A stretch of DNA of 64,000 bases, from the NCBI RefSeq assembly GCF_039645975.1, contig NZ_CP147918.1, positions 1,984,001 to 2,048,000 of the forward strand, given 5' to 3'. Under the pieces are notes generated by a model. The model ran no database searches and was not told where the DNA came from. It saw only the letters and a list, made by a program, of their open reading frames with translations. Positions 9,240 through 18,405 of this stretch are shown in pieces. The stretch comes from Sulfurimonas sp. HSL-1716. Its GTDB lineage: Bacteria; Campylobacterota; Campylobacteria; Campylobacterales; Sulfurimonadaceae. Position 1 is the first letter of the stretch; each line of letters begins with the position of its first letter. The translations under genes and the position numbers were made by a program.

Positions 9240-10201
9240 TATTTAAATCCTATTCTTTTTAAAGAGCTGTTTATATTTCTAACCTGCTGGTTCTTATCTC
9301 TGCACCAAGCCGGTGCGATCAGGGAATCGTCATTCATCCCTGCGGTGATCCTCTGCACACTTACATGCTCAGGCTTCATCTTAATAGCTTCGTTCAAGAC
9401 TTCAAGATAATCTTCTTCACCGATAGGAGTGAACTCGCCTCTGGCATACTCATTTGCGAGCGCGGTCTTTTTCACGACATAAAGAGGATGGTATTTTACG
9501 GAGTCTATTCCCCATTCATACGCCTGTTTTGCAGTCTCAAGCATCATCTTTTTGTCTTCGCCCGGCAATCCAAAGATCAGATGTCCGCAGACGTTAAGTC
9601 CGGCTGCTTTTGCTTTTAATATCCACTCTTTGACGTTTGCACTGCTATGACCACGGTTAATGCGTTTGAGCGTTTCATCATAGACCGATTGTATACCGAA
9701 CTCTATCCATATCTCTTTATCTTTAGCCAGCTTTCCCAAGTACTCAAGTGTTTCGTCTGTGATACTGTCACTTCTTGTACCTATGCTGAGTCCTACGACA
9801 TCTTCAAAGGAAAGCGCTTTGTCATATAGGGCTTTTAATGTTTCAAACGGGGCATAAGTGTTTGTAAACGATTGAAAATAGACGAGATATTTATCTATGC
9901 CGTATTCTTTTCTTTGATAGGAGCTAAGAGCATTGAACTGCGTCTCCAATTGAAGAAGCTGTTTCTCAAGAAAAGGATTTTCGTCCGAATTCAAATTCAG
10001 GTAAAAACCTTTTAATGGTTTTGCACTGTCCAAACTCGGGCTGAAAGAATCGTTTTCGCAGAAAGTACACCCGCCTTTTGCGACCGTTCCGTCTATATTG
10101 GGACAGGTAAAACCGGATATCGATACTGCGGTTTTATAAACTTTTACACCAAATTTATCTTTTAAGTACTTCCCAAAAGTATATATCTGTTTTATTTCCA
10201 T
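9236..10201 (-). CDS. Radical SAM protein, TIGR01212/YhcC family
   Basis: A 321-residue radical SAM enzyme. The cluster-binding Cys pattern is the family-specific CPNIDGTVAKGGCTFC near residues 33-48 (C-x11-C-x2-C). It is followed by FQSFTNTYAP, GTRSDSITDETLEYL, WIEFGIQSVYDETLKRINRGH and GHLIFGLPGEDKKMM, all typical of YhcC-like proteins. These are distant relatives of the Elp3-type enzymes; substrate is not established. It lies just downstream of purF (3-nt gap), and its 3' end overlaps the plus-strand DUF2393 gene. Confidence 0.9.
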   Translation of the reverse strand: MEIKQIYTFGKYLKDKFGVKVYKTAVSISGFTCPNIDGTVAKGGCTFCENDSFSPSLDSAKPLKGFYLNLNSDENPFLEKQLLQLETQFNALSSYQRKEYGIDKYLVYFQSFTNTYAPFETLKALYDKALSFEDVVGLSIGTRSDSITDETLEYLGKLAKDKEIWIEFGIQSVYDETLKRINRGHSSANVKEWILKAKAAGLNVCGHLIFGLPGEDKKMMLETAKQAYEWGIDSVKYHPLYVVKKTALANEYARGEFTPIGEEDYLEVLNEAIKMKPEHVSVQRITAGMNDDSLIAPAWCRDKNQQVRNINSSLKRIGFKY

Positions 10202-10204
10202 AAC

Positions 10205-11563
10205 CTATACTATGTACTTACCTGTAAAACAAGCCGTACAATATCGATCTTCAGTGTCGGCGTTCACACTTTTGAGCAGGGCCTCTTCACTAAGATACGC
10301 CAAAGAATCGGCCTCTATGAAATCACATATCTCGTCTATGGACATATTCGAGGCGATAAGTTTATCTTTGTCTGGAGTATCCACACCGTAAAAACATGGA
10401 TCGGTCGTAGGAGGAGAGGATATCCTCATATGAACTTCTCTTGCCCCTGCATCTTTGAGCATCCTAACTATTCTTCTTGAGGTTGTTCCGCGGACAATCG
10501 AATCATCCACCACGATTATCGATTTGCCTTTTATGATCTCCTGCATAGGTGAAAGCTTCATCTTCACTTTGAGATCCCTCATCTCCTGCGTAGGTTCGAT
10601 GAAAGTACGTCCGATATAGTGGTTTCTCATGATTCCCATCTCATACGGAATTCCGCTTCCTTGAGAATATCCGATAGCCGCAGGAACACCGCCGTCGGGA
10701 ACAGGAATGACCATATCCGCATCGACGGGTTTTATTTTGGAGAGCTCGACACCCATGTTCTTTCGCATCTGATAGACGCTTTGTCCGTATATACTTGAAT
10801 CGGGACGGGCAAAATACACATATTCGAAGATACAGTGTTTTGGAGTAGGCTCGAATATCCGTATACTCTGGGGTGCCTTATCTTCTTCAAATATGAGGAG
10901 CTCGCCGGGCTCTACGTCACGTATATACTTGGCACCGATAAGATCAAATGCGCAGGTTTCGCTCGCTACGACATATCCGCCGTTGGCTATTCTTCCAAGA
11001 CTTAAAGGACGAAAACCGAATCTGTCGCGCATAGCAAACATTTTCGTGCGGCTTAAAAAAACTAATGAAAATGCGCCCTCTATTCGTTTTACGCCGTCGA
11101 TTATACGGTCTACAAGATGCTCTTTTTCACTTTTTGCGATCAAATGAATAAGGTTCTCCGTATCCATAAAAGTTTGAAAAATCGCCCCTTTTTCGATCAA
11201 CGCATCACGAACCTCTTTGGCATTGGTCAAGTTACCGTTGTGAACGATGGCCATCTCTCCGAGATCGTATCTTGCAAAAACAGGCTGGGCATCAAGAATG
11301 GAATCATCTCCAGCCGTAGAATATCTCGTATGTCCTATCGCGTTCTTGCCTTTGAGCGTTTCAAGTTTTTTCTCGTCAAAGACGGTGGTTACCAATCCTC
11401 TGTCTTTGATAGTATGAAGTTTTTTTCCGTCGGCAGAAGATATTCCGGCGGCTTCCTGACCGCGGTGCTGCAGCGCATGCAGTGAAAAGTATGCCAGCTT
11501 AGAAGCCTCTTTATGACCAAATATTCCGACGACCGCACACTTTTCATTCATATTTTCAAGCAA
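10205..11563 (-). CDS. purF: Amidophosphoribosyltransferase, Fe-S type
   Basis: First committed step of purine synthesis: PRPP plus glutamine to phosphoribosylamine. The N-terminal Ntn glutaminase has its catalytic Cys at residue 9 (CAVVGIFGH), so a short propeptide must be removed. The phosphoribosyltransferase motif is VVDDSIVRGTTSRR near residue 352. Four Cys match the Bacillus-type [4Fe-4S] ligands: one in HCIFEYVYF, one in DPCFYG and two in CTAC near the C-terminus. The TTG start at 11563 is preferred because AAGGA lies 7 nt upstream; an ATG at 11551 lacks a good site. A terminator separates it from dapB. Confidence 0.96.
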   Translation of the reverse strand: MLENMNEKCAVVGIFGHKEASKLAYFSLHALQHRGQEAAGISSADGKKLHTIKDRGLVTTVFDEKKLETLKGKNAIGHTRYSTAGDDSILDAQPVFARYDLGEMAIVHNGNLTNAKEVRDALIEKGAIFQTFMDTENLIHLIAKSEKEHLVDRIIDGVKRIEGAFSLVFLSRTKMFAMRDRFGFRPLSLGRIANGGYVVASETCAFDLIGAKYIRDVEPGELLIFEEDKAPQSIRIFEPTPKHCIFEYVYFARPDSSIYGQSVYQMRKNMGVELSKIKPVDADMVIPVPDGGVPAAIGYSQGSGIPYEMGIMRNHYIGRTFIEPTQEMRDLKVKMKLSPMQEIIKGKSIIVVDDSIVRGTTSRRIVRMLKDAGAREVHMRISSPPTTDPCFYGVDTPDKDKLIASNMSIDEICDFIEADSLAYLSEEALLKSVNADTEDRYCTACFTGKYIV

Positions 11564-11654
11564 GATAGAATCCTTGTAAATGTTAAATATATTTATAAAA
11601 ACTATAAGATTTTGTTTTGAAATGGTTTTTATAAATTTATTTTGGAATTATACT

Positions 11655-11681
11655 AAAAAAGAGCTAAAACGGCTCTTTTTT
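11655..11681 (-). terminator. Intrinsic terminator after dapB
   Basis: Perfect 10-bp stem AAAAAAGAGC / GCTCTTTTTT with a 7-nt loop, ten bases beyond the dapB stop. On the minus strand the right arm ends in six T bases. Being symmetric, it could work in both directions. Confidence 0.85.
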
Positions 11682-11690
11682 AATATATCG

Positions 11691-12458
11691 TCAAAGCTCC
11701 AGACAATCTGCAATATTATAGAGTCCCGCAGGCTTGTCCACAAGCCATCTTGCAGCGCGAAGCGCACCTTTAGAAAAAGTATTTCTACTTGTCGCCGTAT
11801 GATTTAGTTCGATAAATTCACCGTCGTTATAAAAACCTACGGTATGACGTCCGACGATATCGCCGCCGCGAAGCGCCATAACGGCGATCTCATCTTTCGT
11901 TCTCTCGCCGATATTACCGTTTCTGCCGCTTACTCTGACTTTATCCAGATCAAGGTCTCTGGCTTCCGCCGCACTATACGCCAACGTAAGCGCCGTACCG
12001 CTCGGAGCGTCTTTTTTATGTCTATGGTGCTGTTCGACTATCTCTATATCAAACCCTTCTAAAGTCTGAGACGCAATATGGACCAGTTTATTTAAAAGAG
12101 CGACACCAAGCGACATGTTCGTAGCATAAAGAATCGGCATGACTTCACTCGCATCTTTTAAAAGGTTCATTTGGTGCAGATCAAGCCCCGTCGTACCGAT
12201 GACCAAAGGTTTCGGAGCTTTGACGGCCTCTTCTAAAAGCCATTGACATGCCTCCGGCAAAGAAAAATCCACTACAATGTCGCAAGCACTCAAAAAAGTG
12301 TGCAGATCGTTTGTCACTAAAACCGAAGGATCGATAGAAAAATCAAGACTCTCTCTTACATACACCGTAGACAGCGACATATTTTCCTCTAATTTCAGAT
12401 CTTCCAATAGTAAACGGCCTACTCTTCCGCTCGCGCCAAAGACTCCAACTTTAATCAT
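11691..12458 (-). CDS. dapB: 4-hydroxy-tetrahydrodipicolinate reductase
   Basis: Reduces the cyclic dipicolinate precursor in lysine and meso-diaminopimelate synthesis, feeding peptidoglycan. The 255-residue protein begins with the Rossmann nucleotide motif [13 protein letters not shown]. The conserved catalytic and substrate stretch [19 protein letters not shown] lies near residue 140, and the C-terminal [28 protein letters not shown] motif is intact. It lies in the dapB-trxB-(thioredoxin-fold)-trxA direction on the minus strand with a 21-nt gap after trxB, so it can share the trxA promoter. Confidence 0.96.
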   Translation of the reverse strand: MIKVGVFGASGRVGRLLLEDLKLEENMSLSTVYVRESLDFSIDPSVLVTNDLHTFLSACDIVVDFSLPEACQWLLEEAVKAPKPLVIGTTGLDLHQMNLLKDASEVMPILYATNMSLGVALLNKLVHIASQTLEGFDIEIVEQHHRHKKDAPSGTALTLAYSAAEARDLDLDKVRVSGRNGNIGERTKDEIAVMALRGGDIVGRHTVGFYNDGEFIELNHTATSRNTFSKGALRAARWLVDKPAGLYNIADCLEL

Positions 12459-12479
12459 AATATCTATTCCTTATTTTAT

Positions 12480-13445
12480 TTAATCTTTTTGATGGCTTAA
12501 TTTTTCATCTACGTATGAGATCGCTTTAAGCGCTGCCACTGCACCGTCGCCCGCAGCACTGACGACCTGTTTTGGGGCTTCTACTCTCATATCGCCCGCA
12601 GCGAACAATCCTTCGACCGAGGTTCTCATACTCAAATCCACGATAACTTCGCCAAAACTGTTGAGCTCACATAAAAATGTTCCGTCTTCTTGCAAAAGCA
12701 CCTGATTGTTCACGTTGTTCCCGACAAATGTAAATACGCCGGGCACTGCGATATCTCTGCTTTGTCCCTCATTGTTTACGACTCTGATACCAGTTACACC
12801 CATTGCATCACCGAACACTTCATCGGGAACGGCGTTTAAAACAAGCTCTATATTTGCGGTGGATTTTACGCGTTCAACGGTATTTGGCGCCGAGCGGAAC
12901 GTATCTCTGCGATGTATAAGGTAGACTTTTGTACAGATCTTTGCTAGGTAAAGAGCCTCTTCCAAAGCAGTGTCTCCGCCGCCGATGACCGCAACTTCTT
13001 TGCCTTTATAGAAAAATCCGTCGCATGTCGCACAGGTACTTACGCCTCTTCCGAAGAATTCATCTTCTTTTTTAAAGCCGGCACGGCGGGGAGTCGAACC
13101 CGTACAAACGATGACACTGTAAGCTTCTTGTGATTTACCGTCGCCTCTGTGTATGATAAAATTGCCGTTTTCTTTGCGTGAAACACGCGTTACTTCGACC
13201 ATCTCATGTTTTAATCCAAACTTCTGACACTGTTCGGGCCACGGTATCATCAGGTCCATACCCGTGATCTCGCCCGTTATGCCCGGATAATTCTCGATCT
13301 CGCTGCTTTGCGTTATCTGACCGCCGGGCATACCTTTTTCAAACATCACTACGTTCGCAAGACCGCCGCGCGTCGTATAAAGTCCCGCTGTAAGACCTGC
13401 CGGACCACCGCCTATAATAGCACAATCTAAAATATTATTTTCCAT
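12480..13445 (-). CDS. trxB: Thioredoxin reductase
   Basis: NADPH-dependent flavoprotein that reduces thioredoxin. The 321 residues show the FAD motif [12 protein letters not shown] near residue 12, the redox-active disulfide CATC at about 138-141, the NADPH motif [11 protein letters not shown], and the C-terminal FAD segment [24 protein letters not shown]. It directly follows a thioredoxin-fold membrane protein and trxA, forming a redox operon trxA-x-trxB on the minus strand. Confidence 0.97.
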   Translation of the reverse strand: MENNILDCAIIGGGPAGLTAGLYTTRGGLANVVMFEKGMPGGQITQSSEIENYPGITGEITGMDLMIPWPEQCQKFGLKHEMVEVTRVSRKENGNFIIHRGDGKSQEAYSVIVCTGSTPRRAGFKKEDEFFGRGVSTCATCDGFFYKGKEVAVIGGGDTALEEALYLAKICTKVYLIHRRDTFRSAPNTVERVKSTANIELVLNAVPDEVFGDAMGVTGIRVVNNEGQSRDIAVPGVFTFVGNNVNNQVLLQEDGTFLCELNSFGEVIVDLSMRTSVEGLFAAGDMRVEAPKQVVSAAGDGAVAALKAISYVDEKLSHQKD

Positions 13446-13934
13446 CTATAACTCTTTTATTTTTTTATCGATCTGTTCTAATGTATCTAATTCTCGTATC
13501 ATACTATCTTGTTTATAAAGAGTGTCTTTGATTTTTTTTATAATGAAAATAGATGGAGAATGATAGATATTAAATCTCTGAATAAATTTTAGATTCGTAT
13601 TGGTACCCGAACGCAGAAATATCGTATTTTTCGTATTTTCAAAGCTGTTTTGATAAAAATCTATCGCTATTACTTTGTACGGGGCATTGACGTTTGAGAT
13701 TACGTCTTGCGTGTTTTTATCTTTTGAACTGTACAAAACTACGATGTATTTATCGTCGGCCGGTCTGAAAATATCGCTTTTTTCATAAAAGACCCACTCA
13801 CCGAAATCTATGAACTTATACTCTGAAAACTTATAATTGAAGTACGCAAAAGCCCCCGCAATAAGAGCCGCACCGAAGAAAGAAGCAAAAACGGTAGTGA
13901 CGCTAAAAAGGCTTCTGCCTCCTTTAGCCATCAA
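13446..13934 (-). CDS. Membrane-anchored thioredoxin-fold protein lacking CxxC
   Basis: A 162-residue protein with one N-terminal membrane segment (about residues 9-32), so the rest should face the periplasm. The soluble part resembles a thioredoxin fold. A beta strand YIVVLYSS leads into the position of the active-site helix, but this reads SSKDKNT, with no Cys. A cis-Pro-like segment HSPSIFII follows near residue 130. I see no Cys in the protein, so it cannot do thiol chemistry. It sits exactly between trxA and trxB with 0-9 nt gaps, implying a linked role such as binding rather than catalysis. The fold call is from pattern only. Confidence 0.6.
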   Translation of the reverse strand: MMAKGGRSLFSVTTVFASFFGAALIAGAFAYFNYKFSEYKFIDFGEWVFYEKSDIFRPADDKYIVVLYSSKDKNTQDVISNVNAPYKVIAIDFYQNSFENTKNTIFLRSGTNTNLKFIQRFNIYHSPSIFIIKKIKDTLYKQDSMIRELDTLEQIDKKIKEL

Positions 13935-13943
13935 CTCTCCCTA

Positions 13944-14261
13944 TTATAAAAGAGAGTTTAGTTTATCTTCAAAAGCCTGTTTTGAAGCAGCACCGACCAT
14001 CTGTTCTACCATTTCACCGTTTTTAAAGAAAAGGATAGTCGGAATGGAACGAATACCGAACTTGACTGCGATATCTTGTTCTTCGTCAGTGTTTACTTTA
14101 CAAATTTTTGCTTTTCCGTCGAAATCTTCTGCCAACTCTTCAATAACAGGCGCGATCATACGACAAGGTCCACACCATGGAGCCCAAAAATCCACTAATA
14201 CCACACCTTCGTTAATTGTCTCTTCAAAATTCGCTGAAGTAAGTTCTATATATCTACCCAT
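13944..14261 (-). CDS. trxA: Thioredoxin
   Basis: A 105-residue cytoplasmic thioredoxin with the active site WCGPCR near residues 31-36, the buried Asp in VDFWAPWC and the cis-Pro in IRSIPTILFF. It is the first gene of the minus-strand redox operon with the thioredoxin-fold membrane protein and trxB, and is divergent from the Tsx-like porin gene. Length and motifs match TrxA closely. Confidence 0.98.
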   Translation of the reverse strand: MGRYIELTSANFEETINEGVVLVDFWAPWCGPCRMIAPVIEELAEDFDGKAKICKVNTDEEQDIAVKFGIRSIPTILFFKNGEMVEQMVGAASKQAFEDKLNSLL

Positions 14262-14486
14262 TATCTTTAGTTCCTTTTTTATGTTATCTAGTTGCTGTAT
14301 TATACAAATGAAATCTTTAAACTATCTTATAATATCTTTCTTATTTAAACATATCGTAATTTAATTTTTTGCCCTTTTCGTTGATGCGTACATTCATAGA
14401 AAAATAGATATTTTACAAACGTTCTGCGACTTTAAAGATATCATATGATATCATCCTCGAACCAAAAAACAAAGGCTGCTTTAGTA

Positions 14487-15281
14487 ATGCATAATTTGAA
14501 AAAATATAAAAAAATGATCTTTGCTTTTTTAGTAGTATTTTTGACCTGTTCCTCTCTTTTTGCCGACGATTCTCTTTTGAAAACAAACTACTCTTTTTTA
14601 AACGTCAGCGCTAACTATCTTGATTGGACGAAAAGCACAGAAAAAAGCTCGCCGCAAAGAGATTTTGCCTATCTGGAGCTAGAAGGCGGAGCCGGATTTG
14701 AGTGGGGAGACGTCTATGGCTATTTTGACATAGAAAACCCTTCAAGAGGATATGACAATACACCTCAAGACAACAGAAGATACGCTTTCAAACCCGCAAT
14801 GGATATCAGGCTTTTTCACAGTAACTGGTATATATATTCTCAGGATTTCAACCTTTATTCAAAAGATTACCATATCTCAAACCTCATCGCCGGTATCTCG
14901 TATAAAATGGTAAAAGAGGATCTGCTCTTTCAGCCTTTTTTGGCTCCGCACTATCAGGAAAGCACCTATTACAGCGGTTTTAACGGCTATATGTTCGGCT
15001 GGATATTAAACTATGATTTTACGATGCACAAGGAAAAATTTACCATCTTTCAATGGCATGAGCAAGAGTTCGCAAGAGATAAAAAACACTACCTTGCAGC
15101 CGACGGTTCACGCACAGGAGACGGAGAATCTTACGGCATTCAAGGCTCTTTTGAACTTTGGTGGCATATGACAAAAAGAGTAAAAGCGGGGCTGCAGTAC
15201 CGTTACGCACTGAACAAACTCGGCTACTACGGATATCAAGACGGATTTATTTACTCTTTAAGATACTATTTTAAAAGGTGA
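14487..15281 (+). CDS. Tsx/OmpK-like outer-membrane channel protein
   Basis: Probable outer-membrane beta barrel of the nucleoside-specific channel (Tsx/OmpK) family, 264 residues from ATG 14487. A signal peptide covers about residues 1-27 (MIFAFLVVFLTCSSLFA then DDS). The start of the barrel, YSFLNVSANYLDW, is followed by alternating Tyr/Trp-rich strands, the EWGDVYGYFDIENPS family segment and a C-terminal YSLRYYFKR end. An ATG 42 nt upstream is open too, but would give an odd signal peptide. Transported solute is uncertain; nucleosides are the family precedent. Its 3' end overlaps convergent yraN by 11 nt. Confidence 0.75.
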   Translation: MHNLKKYKKMIFAFLVVFLTCSSLFADDSLLKTNYSFLNVSANYLDWTKSTEKSSPQRDFAYLELEGGAGFEWGDVYGYFDIENPSRGYDNTPQDNRRYAFKPAMDIRLFHSNWYIYSQDFNLYSKDYHISNLIAGISYKMVKEDLLFQPFLAPHYQESTYYSGFNGYMFGWILNYDFTMHKEKFTIFQWHEQEFARDKKHYLAADGSRTGDGESYGIQGSFELWWHMTKRVKAGLQYRYALNKLGYYGYQDGFIYSLRYYFKR

Positions 15282-15600
15282 TGTTTTCGATCATATCGAT
15301 CGAGGCGGGCGTGACGATGATTGCATCGTACACATAAGCACACTCAAGTGCATTTTTCTTTATATAAACGTCTGCCGTTCTCAAAACTCTACTCATCTTC
15401 TGAGGCGTGATGTTTTGTACTGCGGATTCATACTCTTCACCGCTTTTCACTTCTACGAAATGCAGAACTTCATCCTTAAAAGCTATGATATCTATCTCAC
15501 CGAACCTGCTGTAAAAATTCCTCTGCACTATCGTATACCCGTTAGTAGAGAGATATTCACAGGCCCTGCTCTCCGCAGCATCGCCTTTTGCTCTGCTCAT
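15271..15600 (-). CDS. yraN: UPF0102 (YraN) nuclease-fold protein
   Basis: A 109-residue YraN/UPF0102 protein. It shows the Holliday-junction-resolvase-like endonuclease core: GDAAESRACEYL, RNFYSRFGEIDIIAF with the conserved Asp, and HFVEVKSG with the E-x-K pair. Biochemical function in this phylum is not settled. Its start overlaps the stop of the upstream molybdoenzyme gene by four bases, so it is translationally coupled; this neighbour has no evident functional link. Confidence 0.85.
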   Translation of the reverse strand: MSRAKGDAAESRACEYLSTNGYTIVQRNFYSRFGEIDIIAFKDEVLHFVEVKSGEEYESAVQNITPQKMSRVLRTADVYIKKNALECAYVYDAIIVTPASIDMIENITF

Positions 15601-17663
15601 TGCACAGGAAGTATCTCTACTTTTACGGATTTAAAAGCCGCCGTTAAAATAAGCTCGTCGCTTTTGTCTCCAAAAAGAGAGTTTATCTTCGATTTTGCAT
15701 GATGGAAAGTACAAAAAAGCGTCTTCGGCTGTATTTTTTCCGTAAACTGCACGCTTAAAGGGGTAGTCTCTCCAAATTCAGATCTCAGTATGACTTTTTC
15801 CGTCGTAAAATCACCTCTGTCTCCCTCATGCACAAGCAGAATATCTTCATCATAGCGTTTGTTCAGTTTTTCACTGCGCGAAGTCTGAGAGGCATTGTTG
15901 TATTGGGCAATCGTGCGTCCCGTGGTGAAATGGTATCCCGTGAGTTCTTTATTGACAATCTCTTCTATCATTCCTCTTAGTTTATACTGATGGTAATGAA
16001 ACTCTCCCAGCCCGTCTTCGGTTCTAAAGTCAAGCTGATGTAAAATAGGCGTGTCTTCGGTGTGAACCGGCCATTGAAGCCCTCTTTTTCTGTGACGCTC
16101 GAGCCTTACGTAAGAAGCGCCGCTGAAGCGGTGGTAAGCGACCTCTCTTACTTCGTCCCAGACATCTTTTGAACTTGCATAGTTTGCATTTCCGCCCATC
16201 TTGTTGTCAAGAATCTGCAGCACTTCCCAGTCGTCAGGCAGATCCGATTTTACAAGCGGCTGTGAAAGGTGCAGTCTTCTCATCGCGTTAACGTAGACTC
16301 CGGTCTTCTCGTACGCCGACTTCACCCCTACGACGATATCCGCACGGGAAGCGACATCGGTCATAAAAAGTTCCTGCACAAAAAGAAGCTCCAGCCGTTC
16401 AAAGGCTTTATCTATTTTATTGAGATTCGGATGGATATGCGTGATATCCTCTCCCACGTTAAGCACCGCTTTTATGCGGTCTTGAAGCATCTCATCGACC
16501 AGCTGAGGGGTCATCAGTCCGATCTCTTTTGGTTCCTGATAGTCGGGCGCATAATATGGAAGCATACCCATGTCGCAGGCTCCTTGAACATTATTCTGCC
16601 CCCTTAAAGGCATAAGCCCGGCACCCTCTTTGCCTACATTTCCAGTCATTAACGCCAGATGCGTTATGGCCATGACCGCATATGAGCCGTCCAGATGTTC
16701 GGTAACTCCAAGCCCCCAGAAGATCATCGATTTTTTAAGCGCATACTCGCGAGCTATCTTCGGTATCATCTTTGAGAGATATTCATATCCCTCTATCTCT
16801 TCGAAGTATTTCGGATTTGCATACGGATCGTTTAATATCTTCTCTTTAAACTCGGCAAATCCTTTTGTCCTGTCGGCGATGAAACTCTCATGATAAAGTT
16901 CCTCGTCGATGATCGTATAAGCAAGCATGTTCAAAACTAAAAGATTTGCTTCATGCGGGATAATCGCTTTATATTTAGAGAATCTGTGAAGTTTGATCTC
17001 TCTGACGTCAAATACCGCCAGGTTGTCATGTTTTTGCGCCATATCGACGATGCGGTTTGCGATGATAGGATGAGCTTCGGTCGTATTCGAACCGATGACG
17101 ATCATAAATTCACAGTTATAGATATCGTTGTACGGGTTTGTCGCAGCACCTTCGCCTATGGTAGTTCTCATCCCTTTTAGACTCGGGCTGTGGCAGACTC
17201 TCGCACAGTTGTCCACATGCGGAGAGTTCAGAGTATGACGCGTAAACTTTTGAAAAAAGTATGAGCTTTCGCATGACGTCCTTGCTCCGCCGATGGAGCA
17301 GACGCTTTTTTCACCGTATTTCGTCTGGATATCCTGAAGTTTCATTGCCGCCGCGGTAGTCGCGCTCTCAAGCGTGGTCTCATACCATATATCGTCAAGA
17401 TCGATCAGAGTCGAAACGATGCTCTCTTTTATATACGGGTTCTTTTCTAGAAAAGATTTACGGATACGTGGAGTCTGCAGCCTGTCCTGCGCTTCTATGA
17501 AATCAAAGCCGTACTTTCCTTTGATGCACAGTTTTCCTTGTGAAACAACACCGTCGGGATGAGCAAAAATCTTTTGTATCTTGTTATCTTTTACATTCGC
17601 TGCTATATCACATCCGACCCCGCAGTATGTACACACACTGTCTATAGTTTCAACATTTTCCAT
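15597..17663 (-). CDS. Formate-dehydrogenase-like molybdopterin oxidoreductase
   Basis: A 688-residue Mo/W-bis-MGD enzyme. A [4Fe-4S] domain opens the protein (CTYCGVGC at 11-18, with a fourth Cys in KLCIKGKYG). The Mo ligand is Cys157 within CARVCHSPS, the context of formate dehydrogenases, where E. coli FdhF has Sec. Further support is GSNTTEAHPI, WGLGVTEH and RGQNNVQGACDMG, plus the C-terminal HYHQYKLRGMIEE to FHHAKSKINSLFGD dinucleotide-binding domain. No twin-arginine signal is seen, so it is likely cytoplasmic. No iron-sulfur or membrane subunit genes are adjacent, so the electron partner is unknown. The reaction is inferred as formate oxidation or CO2 reduction; a nitrate-reductase-like role is less likely. 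Confidence 0.82.
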   Translation of the reverse strand: MENVETIDSVCTYCGVGCDIAANVKDNKIQKIFAHPDGVVSQGKLCIKGKYGFDFIEAQDRLQTPRIRKSFLEKNPYIKESIVSTLIDLDDIWYETTLESATTAAAMKLQDIQTKYGEKSVCSIGGARTSCESSYFFQKFTRHTLNSPHVDNCARVCHSPSLKGMRTTIGEGAATNPYNDIYNCEFMIVIGSNTTEAHPIIANRIVDMAQKHDNLAVFDVREIKLHRFSKYKAIIPHEANLLVLNMLAYTIIDEELYHESFIADRTKGFAEFKEKILNDPYANPKYFEEIEGYEYLSKMIPKIAREYALKKSMIFWGLGVTEHLDGSYAVMAITHLALMTGNVGKEGAGLMPLRGQNNVQGACDMGMLPYYAPDYQEPKEIGLMTPQLVDEMLQDRIKAVLNVGEDITHIHPNLNKIDKAFERLELLFVQELFMTDVASRADIVVGVKSAYEKTGVYVNAMRRLHLSQPLVKSDLPDDWEVLQILDNKMGGNANYASSKDVWDEVREVAYHRFSGASYVRLERHRKRGLQWPVHTEDTPILHQLDFRTEDGLGEFHYHQYKLRGMIEEIVNKELTGYHFTTGRTIAQYNNASQTSRSEKLNKRYDEDILLVHEGDRGDFTTEKVILRSEFGETTPLSVQFTEKIQPKTLFCTFHHAKSKINSLFGDKSDELILTAAFKSVKVEILPVQ

Positions 17664-17679
17664 TACGAACGATCCTGTA

Positions 17680-18405
17680 TTATTTATATAGGGAGTTTAC
17701 AATTCTTTCTCTTAAAAACTGTGGAAGCAGACCGAGAGTTTTTATGATTAAATAAAATCTAAGAGGAAAAGCGTAGATCCTTTTTCTCTTTTCTATCGCT
17801 TTTTCTATCCTTTTGCTTCCCTCTTCCAAACTCATCAAAAACGGCATAGAAAAATCATTCTTTTGCGTAAGCGGCGTATCTATAAATCCGGGCAGGATAT
17901 TGACGACATTGATCCCATGCGGCTTATATTTATATCTTATCCCCTCTGCATACGCGTTGAGGGCTCTTTTTGAAGAGCTGTAAGCCACGGAGCTGGGCAT
18001 CGTGATAAGCGAGGCAAGAGAGGAGATAAACACGATAGTACCGCTCTTTTTCTCTTTAAATTTCGGCAGAAGCGGTTCAAGGAGGGCATGATAAGAAAGA
18101 AGATTCGTATCGTAGAGTTTTTTAAAATCATCAAACGGGGTGATTTCAAGGGAGTGTCCTATAGAGATCCCGGCATTGAGTATGACCATATCGATCGAAT
18201 CTATCTCTTTTATCCTTTTTTGCAAAAGCTCGAAATCACATATATCTATATCTATGATATCGGTTTTGCATGACAGGGAGCGTTGAAGGTCTTGAAGTCT
18301 GTTTTTATCTCTGGAGAGCAGGATAAGGTGGTTGCCATCTTTTGCGTAGCGGTGCGCCAGCGCAGCACCGATGCCGCTGCTTGCGCCTGTTATGAGTATC
18401 TTCAC
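17680..18405 (-). CDS. Short-chain dehydrogenase/reductase
   Basis: A 241-residue classical SDR with the NAD(P) motif TGASSGIGAAL at residues 6-16, NAG in ILNAGISIG, and the catalytic Ser/Tyr/Lys triad (ISSLASL and YSSSK near residue 148). The C-terminal third has a hydrophobic, basic tail (RFYLIIKTLGLLPQFL) typical of the DltE/YqjQ-like membrane-associated SDRs. It abuts hom (stop and start adjacent). Substrate is unknown. Confidence 0.88.
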   Translation of the reverse strand: MKILITGASSGIGAALAHRYAKDGNHLILLSRDKNRLQDLQRSLSCKTDIIDIDICDFELLQKRIKEIDSIDMVILNAGISIGHSLEITPFDDFKKLYDTNLLSYHALLEPLLPKFKEKKSGTIVFISSLASLITMPSSVAYSSSKRALNAYAEGIRYKYKPHGINVVNILPGFIDTPLTQKNDFSMPFLMSLEEGSKRIEKAIEKRKRIYAFPLRFYLIIKTLGLLPQFLRERIVNSLYK

